Positions 1 through 8,137 of a stretch of DNA of 39,454 nucleotides are shown here, piece by piece. Positions within the stretch are counted from its first letter, which is position 1, and every line of letters begins with the position of its first letter. This stretch comes from an uncultured Mycoplasmatota bacterium (lineage in GTDB: Bacteria > Bacillota_I > Bacilli_A > RF39 > UBA660). The notes under the pieces are model-generated. The model saw nothing but the letters and a program-made list of their open reading frames with translations, was not told where the DNA came from and searched no databases. The translations under genes were made by a program, and so were the position numbers. Where the stretch lies: the NCBI GenBank assembly GCA_900552975.1, contig UWSL01000002.1:1-39454 (forward strand), written 5' to 3'.

Positions 1-144
1 GCCGCCCTGCAGAACCTTTATCGATGGATACGGCGTATCCCCCGCCTGACGGAAGAACTCAATGCCACAGGCTACAACAAATACCGCCATTGCTACCTGA
101 AACAGGAGGTGGAAATCATTGTGAAATACCTGGGAGAGCCTTAG
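1..144 (+). CDS. C-terminal tail of a foreign (Bacteroidota-like) protein, 5' truncated by window edge
   Basis: Reading from base 1 gives 47 residues ending in KYLGEP and a TAG stop. The piece is rich in R, Y and L (…LYRWIRRIPRLTEELN…, then GYNKYRH). Its GC-rich codons are unlike those of every gene after position 602. The tail resembles the C-terminus of regulatory proteins of Bacteroidota conjugative elements (RteC-like), but that is from memory of the family's ending and is tentative. No start is visible because the window begins inside the gene. It is followed by a strong terminator at 244-283. It is probably not part of the same chromosome as the remaining sequence. Confidence 0.45.
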   Translation, partial: AALQNLYRWIRRIPRLTEELNATGYNKYRHCYLKQEVEIIVKYLGEP

Positions 145-601
145 CGGAAAAGAGAGCTGCGAAAGAAAAGCAGCACAAAAACGCACTAAAGTGTTTCCGG
201 AAAACTCTTCCGTCTTTCAGGAAAAGACTATTATGTTTGGGAAAAAGACCTTGATGTTTTTCGAGAACATCAAGGTCTTTTTTCAGGGTGAATGCTATCG
301 GGCGGACACACGGGACTGCCCTGAACCCCACACATACACCATAGAAATCCACCCACTCAAACCAACAAAAAAACGGTGCAGCGGAGGGTTTCACAGGTGC
401 CCTCCCGGTGGTTGCGGTTATTTCCAATACGATTCACAATCAACAGACTGATTATCAACATAATGACATCTAACTTTGGGACCACTGGGACCAGGGCCCA
501 CCTTTATGAGTTTTTGAACCTGCATTTATAGAAATTACAACGTATATTCACCTATCATTCAACAAATTACACCTTTAAAAAACGGACAAGGCTTTTGGGT
601 A
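145..601. other. Foreign GC-rich filler and chimeric junction; no gene supported
   Basis: About 370 bases up to roughly position 515 are GC-richer than the rest and contain only short overlapping frames that look like noise. From 518 to 601 an open stretch runs in frame into typA. Its translation (…YNVYSPIIQQITPLKNG…FWV) does not match TypA, whose recognisable sequence starts at RLEKELETNV (602). A sudden composition and homology break inside a housekeeping gene suggests an artificial join, or less likely a real insertion, located between about 500 and 602. Confidence 0.6.
244..283 (+). terminator. Perfect 15-bp intrinsic terminator in the foreign segment
   Basis: AAAGACCTTGATGTT (244-258) pairs perfectly with AACATCAAGGTCTTT (266-280) around a 7-nt loop and runs into T's to 283. 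The A-run on the left arm could make it work in both directions. It ends the transcript of the gene fragment at 1-144. Confidence 0.8.
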
Positions 602-1417
602 AGATTAGAAAAAGAATTAGAAACCAATGTTGGTTTAGAGGTTGCTGAATTGCCTGATAGTGATGGTTATAAGGTTTCTGGTAGAGGTGAATTACATTTA
701 TCTATATTACTAGAAAATATGCGTAGAGAAGGTTACGAATTAAGTGTTTCTAAACCTGAAGTATTGTATAAAGAGATAGATGGTAAGAAATGTGAACCAT
801 TTGAAAAAGTTATTGTAAATTGTCCTTCAACGTATTCTGGAACAATTATTAATGATTTACAAGAACGTAAAGCAATGTTAGAAGTTGTTAATAATGATGA
901 AAATGATTATGTTCATTTGGAATTTAGTGCTCCAACAAGAGGGCTAATTGGTTATAGAAGTGCTTTCATTACTAATACTAAGGGTGAAGGTGTAATGGTT
1001 CGTTCATTTGAAGGATATAAACCTTATGTAGGAGAAATAAGTGGACGTAAGAATGGTGTGTTAGTTTCAATGGAAAATGGTAAGACTTTAGGGTTCTCAT
1101 TGTTTAATTTACAAGATAGAGGTACTTTAATAGTTGGGCCTGCAGAAGAAGTTTATGTTGGAATGATTGTTGGTATTAATAATAGAGATAATGATTTAAA
1201 TGTTAATCCATGTAAAAATAAACAATTAACTAATACTCGTGCTTCTGGTTCAGATGAGGCAATTGCTTTGATTAGACCAAAAACATTTAGTTTAGAAGAA
1301 GCATTAGAATTTATTCAAGATGATGAATATGTTGAAGTAACTCCTAGTGCAATAAGATTAAGAAAGAAAATTTTAGATCCTGATGAAAGATTTAGACAAA
1401 ACAGAAAAAATAGTTAG
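602..1417 (+). CDS. typA: Translational GTPase TypA/BipA, C-terminal part (5' missing)
   Basis: The last ~271 residues of the ribosome-associated GTPase TypA (BipA), normally ~605-615 aa, a stress and low-temperature ribosome assembly/translation factor. The sequence shows the domain III/V hallmark VSGRGELHLSILLENMRREG, then YSGTIINDLQERK, the TRGLIGYRSAF motif, and the TypA-specific C-terminal domain with TNTRASGSDEA and SLEEALEFIQDDEYVEVTP. The GTP-binding G domain and domain II are absent because the reading frame is joined at about position 602 to unrelated sequence. The first in-frame ATG lies at 650, inside the conserved domain, so it is not a real start. A hairpin terminator follows directly. 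The gene is presumably intact in the real genome and broken here by a chimeric contig end. Confidence 0.9.
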   Translation, partial: RLEKELETNVGLEVAELPDSDGYKVSGRGELHLSILLENMRREGYELSVSKPEVLYKEIDGKKCEPFEKVIVNCPSTYSGTIINDLQERKAMLEVVNNDENDYVHLEFSAPTRGLIGYRSAFITNTKGEGVMVRSFEGYKPYVGEISGRKNGVLVSMENGKTLGFSLFNLQDRGTLIVGPAEEVYVGMIVGINNRDNDLNVNPCKNKQLTNTRASGSDEAIALIRPKTFSLEEALEFIQDDEYVEVTPSAIRLRKKILDPDERFRQNRKNS

Positions 1418-1443
1418 TTAATAGTTGTTAACTAACTTTTTTA
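1412..1443 (+). terminator. Intrinsic terminator after typA
   Basis: AGTTAGTTAA (1412-1421) pairs with TTAACTAACT (1428-1437) around a 6-nt loop, followed by a T-tract. The stem includes the typA stop codon. Confidence 0.75.
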
Positions 1444-1472
1444 TTGTTTTATTGTTCTAATACATATATAAT
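1444..1472 (+). promoter_or_regulatory. Sigma-A-type promoter for the tandem paralogue pair
   Basis: TTGTTT (1444-1449), a 17-bp spacer and TATAAT (1467-1472). It sits between the typA terminator and the first paralogue. Confidence 0.65.
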
Positions 1473-1495
1473 AATTTCCTGAGTTGGTGATGTTA

Positions 1496-2368
1496 ATGAT
1501 ATTAAAGGCTTGTTCTTTAGATGAAATTGAAGATAGTGAAAATTATGTAGAAATTATAAAAGAAAATTTTGGAAATCTTGGTGGTGATTTTTATAAATAT
1601 AATTATTTAGAAAAAGAGCGTATTCTTTATTGTGATGGCTTGTACAGTATTATATTTTATCATGATAGAGAATATTTAAATTATGGGATTTTAGTAATGG
1701 ATGAAAATTATAATTTAGATTATGCATCTTTAGATGAATTTAATTTTTCTTTAAAAGATGGTCATTTGATGACTTGGGATTCGCCGGTTTATGAAACGAT
1801 AGATTTTTGTAAAAAAAAAGACAGTGTAGGCGACGATTATGATTCAAGTATAATATATATTCAAATTAATTCTTTAACTGGAGAAGAGTTAGTTATGGCA
1901 TATGAATGGAATGATAGAGGAGCATATAATAGACTATATACTTCTTCATTGAAGGAACCATATTCATTAGCTTTTTTGCAAAATAAAAAATTACAAAAAT
2001 ATGTTTTGGTTAAAGCAGAACAAGGACTATTAGCCTATGATGTGATGACTATAAAAGATTATGGTATGACAGAATTTTTAAAAAATGGAATGTATTCTTT
2101 AAATAGAGAAAAAGAAATTAGTCGTTATTATAAAGTAAAAGGAACTTTGAAAAATGGTAAACCTATTATATTGTATCCTTTTAGTAAACAATATGATGCT
2201 TTGGAAATGAAGACAATGATTAAAGATAAAGGATTTAAGGAAGAAGTCCCAGAATACTTGATAGATTTTTATAATGGAAATTATGAAGAATGTGAAGAGT
2301 ATAAAGAAGTAGTAAATGCTATAAAAGATTTAAAAAATACGATGAGATTAAAATTAGAAAATAAGTAG
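1496..2368 (+). CDS. Unrecognised protein, first of a tandem paralogous pair
   Basis: About 290 residues, acidic and tyrosine-rich, with no signal peptide or membrane segment. I chose ATG 1496 because GGTGAT at 1486-1491 can serve as its Shine-Dalgarno; in-frame TTG 1484, GTG 1487 and ATG 1490 are alternatives. The C-terminal half matches the next gene: KDYGMTEFLKNGMYSL here against REYGLENFLKNTSYSL there, then a shared VP..(L/V)ID.YNG ending and a short charged helix. The pair thus arose by duplication and probably forms one transcription unit, with 8 bases between them. No known domain was recognised. The repeated short tyrosine/acidic strands suggest a beta-rich N-terminal fold, which is inference only. 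Confidence 0.75.
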   Translation: MILKACSLDEIEDSENYVEIIKENFGNLGGDFYKYNYLEKERILYCDGLYSIIFYHDREYLNYGILVMDENYNLDYASLDEFNFSLKDGHLMTWDSPVYETIDFCKKKDSVGDDYDSSIIYIQINSLTGEELVMAYEWNDRGAYNRLYTSSLKEPYSLAFLQNKKLQKYVLVKAEQGLLAYDVMTIKDYGMTEFLKNGMYSLNREKEISRYYKVKGTLKNGKPIILYPFSKQYDALEMKTMIKDKGFKEEVPEYLIDFYNGNYEECEEYKEVVNAIKDLKNTMRLKLENK

Positions 2369-2376
2369 GTGGTAAT

Positions 2377-3327
2377 TTGACAAAATTGATTGAAATTGGA
2401 ATGGAAACATTAGAAAATGTTCCGAGTATCTTACATTTTATAAGAGATGTTTATGGATATGGTCATCCTATTATGTTATATGCTGTTGCTGGTGATAATA
2501 AAGGATTTATTATTAGAAATGGTAATCAATGTACATATATTATAGATAGACAAACTTTAGATTTGGTTGAATTTACTTTAAATGATGATAATTCTTTAAA
2601 TAGTATTTTGAAAGATGATTATCTTATTTCTTATAATAGTGATGATATTACGGTTTATACCGATATAAATAATAATATTGAGATGACTTTGTTATATGAT
2701 AAGTATGAAGAAAATGACTTAGAAGGATATGATGGAACAGTTGTTTTTACACAATATAGATTATCAGCAGATAAACGCTGTGAAATACATTATCCTCATA
2801 TGTACAGAAAAAATGTTAAAACAGGAGATGCTCATATTTATCCTTTTAATTTACGTGAATTACAAGCTGTTTTTATTGATAATGAATATGGTGAAAAAGG
2901 GGCAAATGCACATGGCTTGATTAGAAGAGGATCAAAGTATTTTCATAAGATTACAGTTTGTAATGGTGATATAGATTATGATATTATTGCTCTTCGTGAA
3001 TATGGTTTGGAAAACTTTTTAAAAAACACCTCATATTCATTGCTAAAATCTGATAAGGTAAATCGTTATTGTACTATAAAGTTGTTATTACCATCTGATG
3101 TGGCTTGTACTTTTTTTCCATTGTGTAAGATGTATGAGGAAGAAGATATAAAACAGTATTTAATAAACGAAACTTTTTTGACAGAAGTACCTCAAATTGT
3201 AATAGACGAATATAATGGCGAAGATTCATTAGTTAATGATATAAAAGAAATATCTTTACAAATAGCTACAATTGAAAAAAATAAAGAAGAAAATAAAAGA
3301 TTAACGTTGGTGTTGCATGAAGAATAA
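2377..3327 (+). CDS. Unrecognised protein, second of the tandem paralogous pair
   Basis: A 316-residue cytosolic protein starting at TTG 2377, which has an excellent Shine-Dalgarno (AGGTGGT, 2367-2373) overlapping the stop of the previous gene; translational coupling is likely. It shares the C-terminal FLKN..YSL and EVPQIVIDEYNGE blocks with its upstream paralogue. The N-terminal half has diverged but keeps the pattern of short strands (e.g. CTYIIDRQTLDLVEF). The last ~30 residues form a lysine/glutamate-rich helix. No domain was recognised. There is no terminator before lysS, but lysS has its own promoter. Confidence 0.75.
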   Translation: MTKLIEIGMETLENVPSILHFIRDVYGYGHPIMLYAVAGDNKGFIIRNGNQCTYIIDRQTLDLVEFTLNDDNSLNSILKDDYLISYNSDDITVYTDINNNIEMTLLYDKYEENDLEGYDGTVVFTQYRLSADKRCEIHYPHMYRKNVKTGDAHIYPFNLRELQAVFIDNEYGEKGANAHGLIRRGSKYFHKITVCNGDIDYDIIALREYGLENFLKNTSYSLLKSDKVNRYCTIKLLLPSDVACTFFPLCKMYEEEDIKQYLINETFLTEVPQIVIDEYNGEDSLVNDIKEISLQIATIEKNKEENKRLTLVLHEE

Positions 3328-3331
3328 TAAA

Positions 3332-3359
3332 TTGATTTTTCCAGTATTAATGGTATACT
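3332..3359 (+). promoter_or_regulatory. lysS promoter with extended -10
   Basis: TTGATT (3332-3337), 16 bp, TATACT (3354-3359), preceded by TGg at 3351-3353. Confidence 0.7.
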
Positions 3360-3384
3360 TAATTAAGTAAAAAGGAGAGAAATT

Positions 3385-4869
3385 ATGAGAGAATTTACAG
3401 AACAAGAGTTAGTAAGAAGAGAAAAAGCTCAAAAAATCAAAGATTTAGGTTTAGATCCTTTTGGTCATAAGTTTGAAAGAACAGCATTGGCAAGTGAGAT
3501 AAAAGAAAAATATGCCGATATACCTCATGATGAATTTGAAAATATGACAGACGAAGCTACTGTTGCTGGTAGAATTATGTTTATAAGAAAAATGGGGAAA
3601 GCATCATTTTTTAGTATCAAAGATAAAACAGGTAACATTCAAATTTATATTTCAATAAATGATGTTGGCGAAGATAGCTATAATTTATTTAAAACTGCTG
3701 ACTTAGGTGATATTGTTGGAGTTCGTGGAAAAATTATGAAGACTAAGACAGGTGAAATAACTATAAAATGTCTTGAATATACGCATTTAGTTAAAGCGTT
3801 AAGACCGCTTCCAGAGAAATTCCATGGTTTGACAGATATTGAAGAAAGATATAGAAGACGTTATGTAGATTTAATTATGAATGATGATTCAAAAAAGGTT
3901 GCTTTCTTAAGACCTAAAATTATTAGATGTATTCAAAATTTTATGGATAATCAAGGCTTTACAGAAGTAGAGACACCTATTTTATCAACTTTATTAACAG
4001 GAGCATCTGCAAGACCTTTTGTTACACATCATAATACACAAGATTTAGATATGTATTTAAGAATTGCTTTAGAATTACCTTTAAAAAGATTACTAGTTGG
4101 TGGTATGGAAGCTGTTTATGAAATTGGCCGTGTATTTAGAAATGAAGGAATGGATCCTAAACATAATCCGGAATTTACCTTAATGGAAGCTTACTTGGCT
4201 TATAGTGATTTAGAAGGTATGATGAATCTTACAGAAAATATGTATCAAACGATTGCACGTGATGTAATTGGTAAGATGGATTATAATTTTGGTGGTTATG
4301 AGATTAATCTAGAAGGACCATGGAAAAGAGTAAGTATGGTAGATGCTATTAAAGAAAAAACAGGTATTGATTTTAAAGAAGAAATGAGTTTGGAAAAAGC
4401 ATTGAGTCTTGCTGAAGAACATGGTATTGAAGTTCAAGAGCATGAAAAAACAGTTGGACATATTATTAATTTATTTTTTGAAAAATATGTTGAAGAAACA
4501 TTAATTCAACCAACTTTCTTGTATGGTCATCCAATTGAGATTTCACCACTTACTAAGAAAAATCCAGAAGATCCAAGATTTGTTGATCGCTTTGAATTAT
4601 TTATTGCTGGTAAAGAGTTTGCTAATGCATATACAGAATTAAATGATCCAGTTGATCAATTAGAAAGATTTGAAGAACAATTAAAAGAAAAAAATTTAGG
4701 TAATGATGAAGCTAATGATATTGATATGGACTTTATTGAGGCCTTAGAATATGGTATGCCACCAGCAGGTGGGATAGGCTATGGTATTGATAGACTATGT
4801 ATGTTATTCTTAGAACAAGAATCAATTAGAGATGTTTTATTATTCCCGACAATGAAGGAAAGAAGCTAA
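3385..4869 (+). CDS. lysS: Lysyl-tRNA synthetase, class II
   Basis: Charges tRNA-Lys with lysine in the cytosol, using ATP. At 494 aa it has the usual length. The N-terminal OB-fold anticodon-binding domain (about 55-150: TVAGRIMFIRKMGKASFFSI) precedes the catalytic core. Motif 1 lies around FTEVETPIL, motif 2 is FRNEGMDPKHNPEFTLMEAY, and motif 3 is GGIGYGIDRLCMLF near the C-terminus. The start ATG follows AAGGAGAG. The gene has its own extended -10 promoter and its own terminator, so it is monocistronic. It is not next to dusB or the nusG region, where some relatives keep it. Confidence 0.97.
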   Translation: MREFTEQELVRREKAQKIKDLGLDPFGHKFERTALASEIKEKYADIPHDEFENMTDEATVAGRIMFIRKMGKASFFSIKDKTGNIQIYISINDVGEDSYNLFKTADLGDIVGVRGKIMKTKTGEITIKCLEYTHLVKALRPLPEKFHGLTDIEERYRRRYVDLIMNDDSKKVAFLRPKIIRCIQNFMDNQGFTEVETPILSTLLTGASARPFVTHHNTQDLDMYLRIALELPLKRLLVGGMEAVYEIGRVFRNEGMDPKHNPEFTLMEAYLAYSDLEGMMNLTENMYQTIARDVIGKMDYNFGGYEINLEGPWKRVSMVDAIKEKTGIDFKEEMSLEKALSLAEEHGIEVQEHEKTVGHIINLFFEKYVEETLIQPTFLYGHPIEISPLTKKNPEDPRFVDRFELFIAGKEFANAYTELNDPVDQLERFEEQLKEKNLGNDEANDIDMDFIEALEYGMPPAGGIGYGIDRLCMLFLEQESIRDVLLFPTMKERS

Positions 4870-4883
4870 GAGCTTCTTTTTTT
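4859..4883 (+). terminator. Intrinsic terminator after lysS
   Basis: AAAGAAGCT (4859-4867) pairs with AGCTTCTTT (4871-4879) with a 3-nt loop and T-tract. The left arm includes the last lysS codons. Confidence 0.8.
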
Positions 4884-4906
4884 ATTTAATATATTGTAGT
4901 TAATTG

Positions 4907-4915
4907 TGTTATAAT
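4907..4915 (+). promoter_or_regulatory. Extended -10 promoter of the permease gene
   Basis: TGTTATAAT at 4907-4915, 17 nt before ATG 4933. No convincing -35 box is present (TTAATA at best). Confidence 0.6.
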
Positions 4916-4932
4916 TTAATGGGAGGTAAGAA

Positions 4933-6342
4933 ATGGAAAAAAATAATAATGGTAAGTTAAAGTTAGTTGTTCTTATTGGAATATTTGCACTTATCATGAC
5001 ATGGTTTGTAGCAGGAGGATCTTATAGTGATTCAGGAGTTTATACTGCAGGTAGCATAACAAGAGCGGGAATATTTGATTTCTTTTCGTTGTTGTTTTAT
5101 AGCTTTTACTACAGAATGCCTAATATAATGTATATCTTAGTAGTAGGTGGCTTATATGGTGTTTTAAGTAAAACTAAAGCTTATAGAAAACTTCTTGATA
5201 AAACAGCTTCTTTTGTTAAAAACAAAGAAACTATTGTGATGTTAATTACAACATTATTAATGGGACTTTATACGTCTTTGTGTGGAGATTTTTTTGTTCT
5301 ATTAATGTTTGTACCATTTATAATTAGTGTATTCTTAAGATGTGGTAAAGATAAAATTACAGCATTAAATGCAGCAGTAGGTGGTATATTCATAGGTACT
5401 GTTGGATTAACGTTAGGTACTGTAGGAATGGGAAGCTTAGCAAGCTCGTTAAGTGTAAAATTAACTGATGGAATAGGATTTAAGATAGCACTATTTGTAG
5501 CGGCTTATATTCTATATAATTTATTTGCAATTTTACATATGAACAATCTATCTAAAGAAATGGCTGAAAATGATTTGTTTGCTACTGAGTCTTTAGATGA
5601 ATCTAAAGTGAAAAAAAATAGAAAAACTAAAATTTGGCCTACTATGATAGTTATGGTAGTAGTTATAGTGATTGCTTTATTAGCTTTTATCAATTGGGAA
5701 GAAAGTTATAGTGTTGATATCTTTAAGAATGCACTTGAAGGTCTTCAAAATATAAAAGCTGGTGATGTTCCTTTTGTTTATAATATTTTAGGAAGTGTTA
5801 CTGCTTTTGGTGAATGGGATTTAGTAAACATGTCAGCTATTTTGATAATAGCAACATTGATTATAGGTTTAATGAATGGCCTAAAATTTGATGAAGTTAT
5901 TACGGAATTTGGTAATGGTATGAAAAAAATATCTAAAGTTGCTTTAATCTATGGTTTAGTATTTGTATCATTTATGGTTTGTTATGCTTATGGATGGCAA
6001 GTAACAGTAACTACTAATATATTAGGTACTAAGTTTAATATGTTTAGAGTATTAATTGCAGGATTCTTTATTGCTGTAATGTGTGTTGATCCAGAATTTA
6101 TAACATATATTTTGGGAACTCATCTTTCAACAACCTTTGTTAGTGATTTAGTAGCTACAAATTTGATAATGGGTGCAGCATATTCTTTAGCCTTAATTAT
6201 TTCACCAACTAGTTTCTGGTTGATGATGATTTTAACTTATTTGGATATTCCATTTAAGGACTGGTTAAAGTATATTTGGAAATTAGCTTTAGCGTTATTA
6301 ATAATATTTGTTTTAATATTTTCAATAATGTGTTTTATGTAA
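4933..6342 (+). CDS. Polytopic membrane permease, IT-superfamily-like (YfcC/AbgT/NhaC-like)
   Basis: 469 residues with about 11-12 hydrophobic segments. The first is at ~8-28, followed by a periplasmic/re-entrant GGSYSDSGVYTAGSITRAGIFDF stretch, a layout seen in YfcC-type and AbgT-type carriers of the ion-transporter superfamily. Glycine/threonine-rich loops (GGIFIGTVGLTLGTVGMGSL) resemble the substrate/cation-binding hairpins of that superfamily. A lysine-rich cytoplasmic loop (~215-232) splits the two halves, as expected for an inverted repeat. The substrate cannot be read from the sequence; carboxylates, amino acids or peptides driven by H+ or Na+ are possible. It has its own promoter and terminator and is not linked to any catabolic gene. 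Confidence 0.65.
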   Translation: MEKNNNGKLKLVVLIGIFALIMTWFVAGGSYSDSGVYTAGSITRAGIFDFFSLLFYSFYYRMPNIMYILVVGGLYGVLSKTKAYRKLLDKTASFVKNKETIVMLITTLLMGLYTSLCGDFFVLLMFVPFIISVFLRCGKDKITALNAAVGGIFIGTVGLTLGTVGMGSLASSLSVKLTDGIGFKIALFVAAYILYNLFAILHMNNLSKEMAENDLFATESLDESKVKKNRKTKIWPTMIVMVVVIVIALLAFINWEESYSVDIFKNALEGLQNIKAGDVPFVYNILGSVTAFGEWDLVNMSAILIIATLIIGLMNGLKFDEVITEFGNGMKKISKVALIYGLVFVSFMVCYAYGWQVTVTTNILGTKFNMFRVLIAGFFIAVMCVDPEFITYILGTHLSTTFVSDLVATNLIMGAAYSLALIISPTSFWLMMILTYLDIPFKDWLKYIWKLALALLIIFVLIFSIMCFM

Positions 6343-6371
6343 AAAGAAAAAGTAATTTTTTCTTTTTTTTT
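6341..6371 (+). terminator. A/T-only intrinsic terminator after the permease
   Basis: AAAAGAAAAA (within 6341-6351) faces TTTTTCTTTT (from 6357) across a short loop, then a run of T's. The stem has almost no G:C pairs, so it is weak. Confidence 0.5.
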
Positions 6372-6396
6372 GCATATTATTAGTAAGGTGATAAAA

Positions 6397-6750
6397 ATGC
6401 AAGAAGATTTATTTTTGATAGCTGAACAAGAAATGAAGGAGTTGCGTAATCCGTATGTAGGAACGGAACATTATTTTCTAGCTTTTTTAAAAAACAATGA
6501 TTTAAAAACTATTAATTATGATACTTTTAAGAGAACAATAAAAAAAGTAATAGGTAGTTGCTATAAAGAAACAGAGTATGTTTTATATACTCCTTATTTA
6601 AGAAAATTAAAAAATAGTTCTAATAATGATTTGGATAATGTATTAGAAATATTAAGAAATACAGATAGTATTGTATATAATATTTTAATTAGTGAAAAAT
6701 ATAATATAGAAGATATTTTCGAAGAGATTAAGAATACTTATAAGGGTTAG
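6397..6750 (+). CDS. Free-standing Clp N-terminal-like (ClpC N-domain) small protein
   Basis: 117 residues from ATG 6397, chosen because AAGGTG (6385-6390) lies in the right place; an upstream in-frame TTG at 6370 has none. The N-terminal segment (IAEQEMKELRNPYVGTEHYF, then LAFLKN) matches the first half of the Clp N-domain, in which A-x-x-A-x-x-L is followed by VGTEHLLLALL. The rest is helical and charged. There is no ATPase domain, so it could be an adaptor or decoy that presents substrates or occupies ClpC docking sites; this is inference. The annotation rests on one clear motif. Confidence 0.6.
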   Translation: MQEDLFLIAEQEMKELRNPYVGTEHYFLAFLKNNDLKTINYDTFKRTIKKVIGSCYKETEYVLYTPYLRKLKNSSNNDLDNVLEILRNTDSIVYNILISEKYNIEDIFEEIKNTYKG

Positions 6751-6760
6751 TATTCTTTTT
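6730..6760 (+). terminator. Intrinsic terminator after the Clp-N-like gene
   Basis: AAGAATACT (6730-6738) pairs with AGTATTCTT (6749-6757) with a 10-nt loop and T-tract. The stop codon lies in the loop. Confidence 0.7.
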
Positions 6761-6772
6761 ATTTATTATTTG

Positions 6773-6781
6773 TGGTAAAAT
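6773..6781 (+). promoter_or_regulatory. Extended -10 promoter of cysS
   Basis: TGGTAAAAT at 6773-6781, 36 nt before the cysS ATG. The -35 is poor. No T-box leader fits in the short gap. Confidence 0.45.
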
Positions 6782-6817
6782 ATGTTCATCTGTTGATAAT
6801 AATTGGAGATGGTGAAA

Positions 6818-8128
6818 ATGAAAATATATAATACATTAACTGGCAAGTTAGAAGAATTTAAAACGATAAATGATGGAAAAATAAATATGTATGTTTGTGG
6901 TCCTACTGTTTATAGCTATGCTCATGTAGGAAACATGTGTCCAGTTATTATTTTTGATATGGTGTATAGATATTTTAAGTATTTAGGCTACGATGTTAAG
7001 TATGCAAGTAATTTTACAGATGTTGACGACAAAATTATTAAAGCAGCAATTGAACAAGGTGTAAGTGAAAAAGAATTAACTGAAAAGTTTATAAAAATTT
7101 ATTTGGAAGATGTAAAAGCTTTGAATTGCTTAGATATTGATTATCGACCTAAAGTTACAGAAACAATGGATGAAATTATCGCTTTTATAGAACAATTGTT
7201 GGAATCTGGTCATGCTTATCAAAAAGGAGACGACGTTTTCTTTAGAATAGATTCGATAAAAGATTATGGTGAATTAAGTAAACAAATTGTTGATAATCTT
7301 GATTATGGAAAGAGAATAGATGTAGATTCTAATAAAGAAAATCCCTATGATTTCGTTCTTTGGAAAAAAACAAATGAAGGAATTACATGGGATTCTCCAT
7401 TTGGTAAAGGTCGCCCAGGATGGCATACTGAATGTGTAGTAATGATTAATAAAATATTTGGCGGTAAAATAGATATTCATGGTGGTGGAATAGATTTGAA
7501 ATTTCCACATCATGAAAATGAAATGGCTCAAAGTAAAGCGGCTTGGAATCATAAATTAGCTAATTATTGGATGCATAATGGTCATGTTTTAGTAGATGGT
7601 GTAAAAATGAGTAAATCATTAGGCAATTTTATGTTGGTAAGAGATTTACTAGATAAATATTCTTCTAATGTAATAAGATTGGGAATATTGAAAACAAGTT
7701 ATCGTTTACCTTTTGATTTTACTGATACTTTATTTGCAGAAACTAAAACAATAGATGAAAAAGTATATAATGCTTTAAAACAAGCTAATTTAGTAATTCA
7801 AATTGATAATATTAAGGTTGGTTTAACAAAGAAAGATGAAAAAATTAATGAAATAATGGATGAAGACTTTAACACTTCTAATTTAATTACCTATTTGTTG
7901 GAATTAGTAAAAGATTTAAATAATAGATTGAGAAATAAAATGGATTTTGTTGAGGTATTTGATAAAATTAATTTAATTAATTACATTTTAGGTTTGAAAT
8001 ATGATTTGGTGAAATTATCTGAAGATGATAAGAAATTGTACAAAGACTGGTTAGAATATCGTAACAATAAAGAATTTGCTAAAGCTGATGAATTAAGAAA
8101 AGAATTAGTTGAAAAAAATATATTGTAG
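6818..8128 (+). CDS. cysS: Cysteinyl-tRNA synthetase, class I
   Basis: Charges tRNA-Cys. ATG 6818 is preferred over the in-frame TTG 6803 because GGAGATGGTG is its Shine-Dalgarno, giving 436 aa. Zinc ligands and active site are visible: CGPTVYSYAHVGN (Cys27, HIGH variant HVGN), GWHTECVVM, HHENEMAQS and the KMSKS loop VKMSKSLGNF. The DALR-type helical anticodon region ends at AKADELRKELVEKNIL. The usual short tail (…EDTPQGTRW) is missing, so the protein is about 25-30 residues shorter than many homologues. In Bacillus cysS sits directly before mrnC; here mrnC is 20 kb downstream. The stop is followed after 9 bases by the YugP-type gene, so they are probably co-transcribed. Confidence 0.95.
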   Translation: MKIYNTLTGKLEEFKTINDGKINMYVCGPTVYSYAHVGNMCPVIIFDMVYRYFKYLGYDVKYASNFTDVDDKIIKAAIEQGVSEKELTEKFIKIYLEDVKALNCLDIDYRPKVTETMDEIIAFIEQLLESGHAYQKGDDVFFRIDSIKDYGELSKQIVDNLDYGKRIDVDSNKENPYDFVLWKKTNEGITWDSPFGKGRPGWHTECVVMINKIFGGKIDIHGGGIDLKFPHHENEMAQSKAAWNHKLANYWMHNGHVLVDGVKMSKSLGNFMLVRDLLDKYSSNVIRLGILKTSYRLPFDFTDTLFAETKTIDEKVYNALKQANLVIQIDNIKVGLTKKDEKINEIMDEDFNTSNLITYLLELVKDLNNRLRNKMDFVEVFDKINLINYILGLKYDLVKLSEDDKKLYKDWLEYRNNKEFAKADELRKELVEKNIL

Positions 8129-8137
8129 GAGGTATTA

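Noticed and set aside
116..451. Overlapping ORFs on both strands in the first 450 bases
   Set aside because: They overlap a perfect terminator hairpin, have no ribosome sites and show no protein-like composition; they are by-products of GC-rich sequence.
518..649. In-frame extension of typA upstream of 602 as its true N-terminus
   Set aside because: The translation upstream of RLEKELETNV does not resemble TypA, and a TGA lies at 515; it is a junction, not a gene start.
3328..3384. T-box or lysine riboswitch upstream of lysS, and T-box upstream of cysS
   Set aside because: The gaps are under 70 bases and hold only promoters; no specifier loop or T-box sequence is present.
5505..5693. Minus-strand ORF inside the permease gene
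   Set aside because: It is an antisense shadow of the hydrophobic coding region with no ribosome site. The same applies to the other minus-strand ORFs inside lysS/cysS, uvrA, rplK and fusA.
6370..6396. TTG 6370 as the start of the Clp-N-like protein
   Set aside because: It lies in the T-tract of the preceding terminator and lacks a ribosome site; ATG 6397 has AAGGTG correctly spaced.
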